Position numbers and translations under genes: made by a program
Shown: piece after piece, positions 1 to 5,587 of the stretch
How positions within the stretch are numbered: position 1 is the stretch's first letter
Layout: each line of letters opens with the position of its first letter
Assembly (NCBI GenBank): GCA_902797555.1
Contig: CADBTM010000221.1
Coordinates: 1 to 5,587, forward strand
From: Oscillospiraceae bacterium
Lineage (GTDB): Bacteria > Bacillota > Clostridia > Oscillospirales > Butyricicoccaceae
DNA length: 5,587 bases
Direction of reading: 5' to 3'
The notes under the pieces: model-generated
What the model was told of the DNA's origin: nothing
The model's database searches: none
What the model saw: only the letters and a program-made list of their open reading frames with translations

Positions 1-930
1 GCCTCCGTCTACGACGGCGCCACCGCCGCCGCCGAGGCCGCCGCCATGTGCCGCGACCGCAAGCGCACGGTCACCCTGATCTCCGCCGCCGCTCATCCCG
101 ACACGATCAATACCGTCCGCACCTATTGCTACGGCACCAACCACGAGCTGCGCGTGGTGCCCGCAAAGGACGGCAAGACCGACCTTGCCGCGCTGAAGGA
201 AATGCTCACCCCCGACGTTGCTTCCGTCTACATCCAGCAGCCCAACTTCTTCGGCCTGCTGGAGGATGCCGAGCAGATCGGCGAGCTTGTCCACGCCGCC
301 GGAGCCATGTACGTCATGGGCTGCAACCCCATTTCTCTGGCCGTCCTCAAGACCCCCAGAGAGTGCGGAGCCGACGTGGCCGTGGGCGAGGGTCAGCCTC
401 TGGGCATGCCCATCGCCTTCGGCGGCCCCTATCTGGGCATTATGGCCACCACCCAAAAGCATATGCGCAAGCTCCCCGGCCGCATCGTGGGCGAAACCAC
501 CGACGACGCGGGCAACCGGGCCTACGTCCTGTCCCTGCAGGCCCGTGAGCAGCACATCCGCCGGGAAAAGGCCAGCTCCAACATCTGCTCCAACGAGGCG
601 CTGTGCGCCCTCACCGCCGGACTGTATATGGCCACCATGGGTCCCGACGGCATGAAGGAAGCGGCAAAGCAGTCGATGGCAAAGGCGCATTATCTGGCAA
701 AGGCGCTGTGCGCCCTGCCCGGCGTCTCCATGAAATATGACGGCGAGTTCTTCCACGAGTTCGTCACCGTCCTGCCCCGGGCCCAGCAGGTGCTCCGCAC
801 CCTGGAGGACAAGGGCATTCTGGGCGGCCTGCCCGTGGAGGGCGGCGTCCTGTGGTGCGTCACCGAAAAGGTGTCTCGCGCCGAGCTGGATCGCGCCGTG
901 TCCATCGTAAAGGAGGTGCTGGAAGCATGA
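1..930 (+). CDS. gcvPA: Glycine dehydrogenase (decarboxylating) subunit 1, 5'-truncated by the window edge
   Basis: This is the N-terminal-half subunit of the two-part glycine cleavage P-protein. With GcvPB it decarboxylates glycine on PLP in the cytoplasm and transfers the aminomethyl group to lipoyl-GcvH. The reading frame is open from base 1, giving 309 visible residues. The family is usually about 440-450 residues, so roughly 130-140 are outside the window. The ATG at 46 is therefore internal. Conserved GcvPA blocks are visible: ASVYDGATAAAEA at visible residues 1-13, GEGQPLG at 129-135, a KLPGRIVGET stretch, and LQAREQHIRREKASSNICSN from residue 179. GcvPA lacks the PLP lysine, which is carried by GcvPB. 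The TGA stop (928-930) overlaps the gcvPB ATG (927-929), so the two subunits are translationally coupled, as suits a 1:1 complex. No frameshift or missing block is seen. The family call is very secure; only the start is unseen. Confidence 0.96.
   Translation, partial: ASVYDGATAAAEAAAMCRDRKRTVTLISAAAHPDTINTVRTYCYGTNHELRVVPAKDGKTDLAALKEMLTPDVASVYIQQPNFFGLLEDAEQIGELVHAAGAMYVMGCNPISLAVLKTPRECGADVAVGEGQPLGMPIAFGGPYLGIMATTQKHMRKLPGRIVGETTDDAGNRAYVLSLQAREQHIRREKASSNICSNEALCALTAGLYMATMGPDGMKEAAKQSMAKAHYLAKALCALPGVSMKYDGEFFHEFVTVLPRAQQVLRTLEDKGILGGLPVEGGVLWCVTEKVSRAELDRAVSIVKEVLEA
909..916 (+). promoter_or_regulatory. Ribosome binding site of gcvPB
   Basis: AAAGGAGG is a near-perfect Shine-Dalgarno sequence inside the 3' end of gcvPA, 10 bases before the ATG at 927. 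It decides the gcvPB start. The same reading frame is open further upstream to an ATG at 852, but that start would add 25 residues translated from a shifted frame of gcvPA and has no comparable site. Confidence 0.85.
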
Positions 931-2330
931 AGCTGATTTTTGAAAAGAGCGTTCCCGGCCGCAAGCTGTCTATTCTCCCCGCCTGCGACGTGGAGGAATA
1001 TGCCCTGCCCGCTTCTCTGACCCGTCAGGAGGCGCTGGAGCTGCCCGAACTGAGCGAGACCGACGTTTCCCGCCACTATACCGAGCTGTGCCACAACGTC
1101 CACGGCGTCAACTGCGGCTTTTATCCTCTGGGCTCGTGCACGATGAAGTACAATCCCCGCATCGACGAGGAAATGGCCGCCCTGCCCGGCTTTACCGGCA
1201 TCCATCCCCTGGCGCCGCTCTACGCCACCCAGGGCTGCCGTGAGGTGCTGGACACCGCCAAGACCTATCTGTGCGAGATCTCCGGCATGGACGAGATGAC
1301 CTTCCAGCCTGCCGCCGGCGCCCACGGCGAGTTTACCGGCGTCATGCTCATCAAGCAGTATCACCGCGCCCGGGGCGACCTGAAGCGCACCAAGATCATC
1401 GTCCCCGATTCCGCCCACGGCACCAACCCCGCCACCGCCGCCATGTGCGGCTTTGACGTGGTCAACATCGCCTCCGCTCCCGACGGCTGCGTCGATCTGG
1501 AGGCCCTCAAGGCCGCGCTGGGAGAAGACACCGCCGGACTGATGCTCACCAACCCCAACACCGTGGGTATCTTTGACAAAAACATTCTGGAGATCACCCG
1601 TCTGGTGCACGACGCCGGCGGTCTGTGCTATTACGACGGCGCCAACCTCAATGCCGTCATGGGCATCGTCCGTCCCGGCGATATGGGCTTTGACTGCATC
1701 CACATGAACCTGCACAAGACCTTTGCCACGCCTCACGGCGGCGGCGGTCCCGGCGCGGGCGCTGTGGGCTGCAAGGCCTTCCTCAAGGAGTTTATGCCCC
1801 GCTCGGCCACCATGGAGGGCGAGGGACGCATTCAGGTGCGCGGCTTTGCCGGCAACTTCCTTGTGGTGGTCAAGGCCATGACCTATCTGCTCACGCTGGG
1901 TCGTGAGGGCGTGCCCGAGGCGGCCACCAACGCCGTGCTCAACGCCAACTATCTGATGGCCCGCATCAAGGGCACCTTTACCCCCGCCTTTGACCGCATC
2001 TGCATGCACGAGTTTGTTCTCGACCTGAGCGAGTTCAAGAAGGAGACCGGCGTCTCCGCCCTTGACGTGGCAAAGACGCTCATCGACTACGGTATGCATC
2101 CCCCAACGATGTACTTCCCCCTCATCGTCCACGAGGCCCTTATGCTGGAGCCCACCGAGACCGAGGGCAAGGAAACGCTGGACTGGGCTGCCGACGTCTT
2201 CCGCAAGCTCTATCAGATGGCGCACGAGGATCCCGCGTATATGCACGCCGCGCCCCATCACGCCCAGATCGGGCGTCCCGATGAGGTGCGCGCCGCCCGC
2301 AATCCCATCCTGCGCTGGCAAAAGGCATGA
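927..2330 (+). CDS. gcvPB: Glycine dehydrogenase (decarboxylating) subunit 2, PLP-binding
   Basis: This is the C-terminal-half, PLP-carrying subunit of the glycine cleavage P-protein. It has 467 residues, close to the usual 480-490. Conserved blocks appear in order: GFYPLGSCTMKYNPR at about residues 66-80, QPAAGAHGE at 127-135, VPDSAHGTNPAT from 159, LMLTNPNTVG, YYDGANLNAVMG from 235, and HMNLHKTFATPHGGGGPG from 259. Lys264 in the LHKTF motif is the expected Schiff-base lysine. Asp237 and His164 occupy the expected cofactor-contact positions. The C-terminal block PPTMYFPLIVHEALMLEPTE is also typical. The start at 927 is chosen for its strong ribosome binding site (909-916) and the MKLIFEKS N-terminus. 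The gene overlaps gcvPA upstream and lplA downstream by four bases each (ATGA). All recognisable motifs are intact, so the enzyme should be functional when paired with GcvPA. Confidence 0.98.
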   Translation: MKLIFEKSVPGRKLSILPACDVEEYALPASLTRQEALELPELSETDVSRHYTELCHNVHGVNCGFYPLGSCTMKYNPRIDEEMAALPGFTGIHPLAPLYATQGCREVLDTAKTYLCEISGMDEMTFQPAAGAHGEFTGVMLIKQYHRARGDLKRTKIIVPDSAHGTNPATAAMCGFDVVNIASAPDGCVDLEALKAALGEDTAGLMLTNPNTVGIFDKNILEITRLVHDAGGLCYYDGANLNAVMGIVRPGDMGFDCIHMNLHKTFATPHGGGGPGAGAVGCKAFLKEFMPRSATMEGEGRIQVRGFAGNFLVVVKAMTYLLTLGREGVPEAATNAVLNANYLMARIKGTFTPAFDRICMHEFVLDLSEFKKETGVSALDVAKTLIDYGMHPPTMYFPLIVHEALMLEPTETEGKETLDWAADVFRKLYQMAHEDPAYMHAAPHHAQIGRPDEVRAARNPILRWQKA

Positions 2331-3313
2331 TCGAAAAAACAGCCGTCTTTTTCGGCACGAGCAATGATCCTTGGTATAATCTCGCTGTGGAGGAGACCCT
2401 GCTGAGCAGGGTCTCTCCCGGCGAGATCATCCTGTATTTATGGCAAAATGCGCAGACCGTGGTCATCGGCCGCAACCAGAATCCGTGGAAGGAATGCCGC
2501 GTTTCCCTGCTGGAGCAGGAGGGCGGCAGACTGGCGAGACGCCTTTCGGGCGGGGGTGCGGTCTATCACGATCTGGGCAATCTCAACTTTACCTTTCTCG
2601 TCCGGCAGGAGGACTATGACGTTGCCCGCCAGCTGGGTGTGGTGGCCAGCGCCTGTCGGGAGATGGGCGTTCCCGCCGTCTTTTCCGGCCGCAACGACCT
2701 GCTGGCCGAGGGGAAAAAGTTTTCGGGCAACGCCTTTTTCCGCCACGAGGGAAGGTGCTATCATCACGGCACCCTGATGGTGGACGTGGATCTGGACAAG
2801 GTGGGGCGCTATCTCAGCCCCTCCAAGGCCAAGCTGCAGGCAAAGGGTGTGGATTCCGTCCGCGCCCGGGTGGTCAACCTGCGGGAGTATGCCCCCGCCC
2901 TCACCTGCGAGGCGCTGGCAGACGCCATGACGGCGGCGCTGGAGCAGGGCTATGGCGTCCGGGCAGCACGGCTGACCGCCGCCGAGCTGGACGAAGCCCG
3001 CGTGGAGGCGCTGCGGGCACGCAACGCAAGCTGGGACTGGCGCTTCGGACGGGAGCTGCCCCTTTCCCTGTCCTGCGAGAAACGCTTTCCGTGGGGCGAG
3101 GCGCAGCTTTGTCTGCGGGTGGAATCCGGGCGCGTTGCCGAGGCAAAGGTATATTCCGACGCCATGGACTGGAGCCTTGCCCCCGTTACCCAGCAGGCGC
3201 TCACGGGCGCCCGCTTTACCCTGTCAGACCTGACCGATCGGCTGAACGCCTCCCCGCTGGAGGCCGACGTGAGGCAGGATCTGATCCAACTTCTGAAAGA
3301 ACAGGAGATCTGA
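2327..3313 (+). CDS. lplA: Lipoate-protein ligase A
   Basis: This cytoplasmic enzyme activates free lipoate with ATP to lipoyl-AMP and transfers it to a lysine of lipoyl-domain proteins. It has 328 residues, similar to E. coli LplA (338), and appears to have both the catalytic domain (about 1-240) and the C-terminal accessory domain (about 245-328). Visible motifs are the N-terminal DPWYNLAVEE, RR at 71-72 followed by SGGGAVYHD at 74-82, and GRNDLLAEGKKFSGNAFF. In the last motif, Lys131 in K-F-S-G matches the lipoyl-AMP lysine (E. coli Lys133). The following HHGTLMVDVDL and LSPSKAKLQAKGVDS blocks are also typical. The ATG overlaps the gcvPB stop as ATGA, and the only purine run (AAAGG at 2321-2325) is too close to serve as a normal ribosome site. 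Translation therefore probably depends on coupling. Because it lies between gcvPB and lpdA, its main substrate is probably GcvH (inference). Confidence 0.95.
   Translation: MIEKTAVFFGTSNDPWYNLAVEETLLSRVSPGEIILYLWQNAQTVVIGRNQNPWKECRVSLLEQEGGRLARRLSGGGAVYHDLGNLNFTFLVRQEDYDVARQLGVVASACREMGVPAVFSGRNDLLAEGKKFSGNAFFRHEGRCYHHGTLMVDVDLDKVGRYLSPSKAKLQAKGVDSVRARVVNLREYAPALTCEALADAMTAALEQGYGVRAARLTAAELDEARVEALRARNASWDWRFGRELPLSLSCEKRFPWGEAQLCLRVESGRVAEAKVYSDAMDWSLAPVTQQALTGARFTLSDLTDRLNASPLEADVRQDLIQLLKEQEI
3303..3307 (+). promoter_or_regulatory. Ribosome binding site of lpdA
   Basis: AGGAG lies inside the last codons of lplA, 10 bases before the ATG at 3318. It fixes the lpdA start at the residue directly preceding the YDYQLIVIGAGPGG FAD-binding segment. 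Confidence 0.75.
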
Positions 3314-3317
3314 TTGT

Positions 3318-4700
<1,383 letters not shown>

Positions 4701-4712
4701 TCGTTTTATCAG

Positions 4713-4772
4713 AAAATCGCGGCGCTGCAAACGCTCTCCCACAGGAAAACGGAGGGCGGCAGCGCCGCTTTT
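4713..4772 (+). terminator. Intrinsic terminator of the gcv-lplA-lpdA operon
   Basis: This is a long hairpin 18 bases after the lpdA stop. A perfect 10-bp outer stem pairs GCGGCGCTGC (4719-4728) with GCAGCGCCGC (4759-4768). After a three-base AAA bulge, an 8-bp inner stem pairs CGCTCTCC (4732-4739) with GGAGGGCG (4751-4758), including one G-U pair. The loop is 11 bases. TTTT follows at 4769-4772 and AAAA lies at 4713-4716, so the structure could also act on the other strand. The T-run is short, but the stem is very stable. Confidence 0.82.
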
Positions 4773-4784
4773 CACTCCCATAAA

Positions 4785-4842
4785 GCCTCCCTTGTGTAAA
4801 GGGAGGTGTCAGCGCCGACGCGCTGACGGAGGGATTGTTTTT
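4785..4842. repeat. Two-hairpin intergenic palindromic repeat (REP/MITE-like)
   Basis: Two adjacent hairpins are visible. The first pairs CCTCCCTT (4786-4793) with AAGGGAGG (4799-4806) around a GTGTA loop. The second pairs GTCAGCGC (4808-4815) with GCGCTGAC (4820-4827) around CGAC. A GGAGGGATTGTTTTT tail follows to 4842. From memory, closely similar elements are scattered between genes in Faecalibacterium and related Oscillospiraceae. Only one copy lies in this window, so its multi-copy nature is not shown here. The T-rich tail means it might also act as a weak plus-strand terminator. Its right edge coincides with the point where recognisable ZIP-transporter coding sequence begins. Confidence 0.7.
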
Positions 4843-5053
4843 GCCGGGGGCAGCCGCTCTCACCATTGCCTTTGCCTCCCTGCTGGTGCCCGTGATGCCC
4901 TATCTGCTCAGCTTTGCCGCAGGCGCCATGCTCTATGTGGTGGTGGAGGAGCTCATTCCGGAGATGGCCCAGGGAGAGCATTCCAATCTGGGCGCCATCA
5001 CCTTTGCCGCGGGCTTTACCGTTATGATGGCGCTGGACTGCGCGCTGGGATAA
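4835..5053 (+). pseudogene. ZIP-family metal transporter, C-terminal fragment
   Basis: This is the last 70 or so residues of a ZIP (ZupT/GufA-like) divalent-metal permease, a family normally about 260 residues long. Two hydrophobic membrane segments are visible: ALTIAFASLLVPVMPYLLSF, running on into AAGAMLYVVVEELIPE, and later AITFAAGFTVMMALDCALG before the stop. The EELIPE motif is half of the family's intramembrane metal site. The partner motif (HNxPEG in the preceding helix) is missing, so this fragment alone should not transport. Family-like sequence starts at about 4844, just past the palindromic repeat. The frame is open back to 4784, through the repeat, and closes at a TAA at 4781. There is no ATG near the 5' end; the candidate TTG at 4835 has its purine run only one base away. 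I read it as a 5'-deleted remnant. The gene family call is firm; non-functionality is an inference. Confidence 0.8.
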
Positions 5054-5078
5054 AAAAAGACTCCGGCATCCGCCGGAG
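5051..5078 (-). terminator. Intrinsic terminator for the minus-strand macro-domain gene
   Basis: A 7-bp stem pairs CTCCGGC (5061-5067) with GCCGGAG (5072-5078) around an ATCC loop. Read on the minus strand, it is followed at once by TCTTTTTTTA, the complement of 5051-5060, which is a canonical U-tract. It begins 11 bases after the macro-gene stop. On the plus strand the sequence after the stem is GC-rich, so it mainly serves the minus strand. The TAA stop of the ZIP fragment lies inside the U-tract, so the two converging genes are tightly packed. Confidence 0.85.
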
Positions 5079-5089
5079 CCCGGGAGGGT

Positions 5090-5533
5090 TTATTCCCCCA
5101 AAATGCCTTGATAGATCGCAAGATCCTCGTTTCCGAACACATTGAAAATGACCCGGATGTCGCTGCGGTTTTCCGCCCGCCAGTCCTTTACGGTCTGCAC
5201 CGCGATCTCCGCGGCCTCCCGCTTGGGAAAGCCGAACACGCCGGTGGAGATGCAGCAGAAGGCGATGCTTTGGCAGCCGTTTTTCGCCGCCAGCTCCAGA
5301 CAGGCGCGATAGCACGAGGCCAGCAGGTCGCAGTCGGTTTGCCGCAGCCGCCCCTGCACGATGGGGCCAACCGTGTGGAGCACGTATTTGCAGGGCAGGT
5401 TGTAGGCCGGGGTGATCTTGGCCTGACCGGTGGGCTCCTCACAGCCCTGGGCGTCCATGATCTCGGCACATTTCTGCCGGAGCTGTACACCGGAATAGGT
5501 GTGGATGCAGTTCCCGCGTCTGGTCCGCTTGGC
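5090..5533 (-). pseudogene. Macro-domain protein-ADP-ribose hydrolase, C-terminal half
   Basis: This is the C-terminal half of a macro-domain protein of the kind annotated as protein-ADP-ribose hydrolase (zinc-containing macrodomain class, usually about 260 residues or more). Enzymes of this class remove ADP-ribose from proteins. Visible family blocks are IHTYSGVQLR (near 5480-5506), EEPTGQAKITPAYNLP, YVLHTVGPIVQG, and the phosphate-loop motif STGVFGFP (5225-5248). The normal C-terminus ends at the TAA at 5090-5092. Upstream, the frame runs to an in-frame TGA at 5534-5536. Family-like sequence fades at about 5515, so the first half is absent, including the NAANS ADP-ribose-binding motif and the metal-binding Cys/His segment. 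The only in-frame ATG, at 5456-5458, gives 122 residues. It has no ribosome site and corresponds to an internal Met of the family. I therefore call it a 5'-truncated remnant. Its own terminator follows. An intact gene could be hidden only if the window end is misassembled. Confidence 0.8.
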
Positions 5534-5587
5534 TCATTTGTGTGTGTATTCCTTCTTTTTCGTCATTTTCATGGTTCTGAATCACAC
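5534..5587. other. AT-rich tail with no recognisable gene
   Basis: Direct count gives 19 G/C in 54 bases, in sharp contrast to the GC-rich rest of the window. It contains a short TGTGTGTAT run. On the minus strand, an ATG at 5572 opens a 12-residue lysine-rich peptide (MKMTKKKEYTHK) in the same frame as the macro fragment, ending at the TGA at 5534-5536. No ribosome site precedes it and I do not recognise it. The stretch may be intergenic or the edge of another element; too little is visible to say. Confidence 0.4.

Noticed and set aside
48..548. 166-codon plus-strand frame inside gcvPA
   Set aside because: It is an Arg/Pro/His-rich out-of-frame shadow. The overlapping gcvPA frame is fully conserved.
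690..2321. 543-codon open frame on the minus strand, antisense to gcvPB
   Set aside because: It mirrors the codon pattern of gcvPB in GC-rich DNA. Its translation is rich in Gly, His, Val and Ala with no family signature, and the sense frame has every expected motif.
4835..5053. ZIP fragment as a genuine small membrane protein
   Set aside because: The sequence matches the last part of a long transporter, lacks the HNxPEG helix and has no credible start.
5090..5458. Macro-domain ORF taken as a complete 122-residue protein
   Set aside because: Family similarity continues upstream of that Met (VQLRQKCAEI), no ribosome site is present, and the first half of the fold is missing.
5440..5537. 32-codon minus-strand frame starting MSQADQTREL, with a purine run (AAGAAGG) 13 bases upstream
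   Set aside because: It is short, resembles no known family, and overlaps the conserved macro frame out of register.

Overview
The window is GC-rich and reads like a Gram-positive anaerobe of the class Clostridia, most likely Oscillospiraceae (Flavonifractor, Oscillibacter, Faecalibacterium and relatives). The grounds are the split glycine decarboxylase (separate GcvPA and GcvPB subunits), strong GGAGG-type ribosome binding sites, GC-rich third codon positions, and an intergenic palindrome resembling one I recall from Oscillospiraceae genomes. The family assignment rests on memory and was not searched.

Positions 1-4700 hold the 3' part of one plus-strand operon: gcvPA (5' end outside the window), gcvPB, lplA and lpdA. 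The first two junctions are 4-base ATGA overlaps and the third gap is 4 bases, so the genes are almost certainly co-transcribed and translationally coupled. GcvPA and GcvPB together form the PLP-dependent P-protein, which decarboxylates glycine and passes the aminomethyl group to lipoyl-GcvH. LplA probably attaches scavenged lipoate to GcvH, and LpdA (L-protein) reoxidises the dihydrolipoyl arm with NAD+. GcvH and GcvT are not visible and may lie upstream. A long hairpin with a short T-run at about 4713-4772 ends the operon.

Positions 4785-5587 look like a scar zone. A two-hairpin palindromic repeat (4785-4842) abuts the C-terminal quarter of a ZIP-family metal transporter. That fragment converges on the C-terminal half of a zinc-type macro-domain protein-ADP-ribose hydrolase on the minus strand. 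An intrinsic terminator lies between them and is oriented for the macro gene. Both genes have lost their 5' parts, including key metal-site or ADP-ribose-binding residues. The last 54 bases are AT-rich and contain nothing I recognise.

I see no convincing new system. The most interesting question is how the two converging 3' gene fragments came to lie beside the repeat: a relocated or deleted chromosomal block, or an assembly join through a multi-copy repeat. A second point is that a macro-domain ADP-ribose hydrolase remnant sits next to lipoylation genes, which recalls the known SirTM/GcvH-L/LplA2/macrodomain operons of some pathogens.
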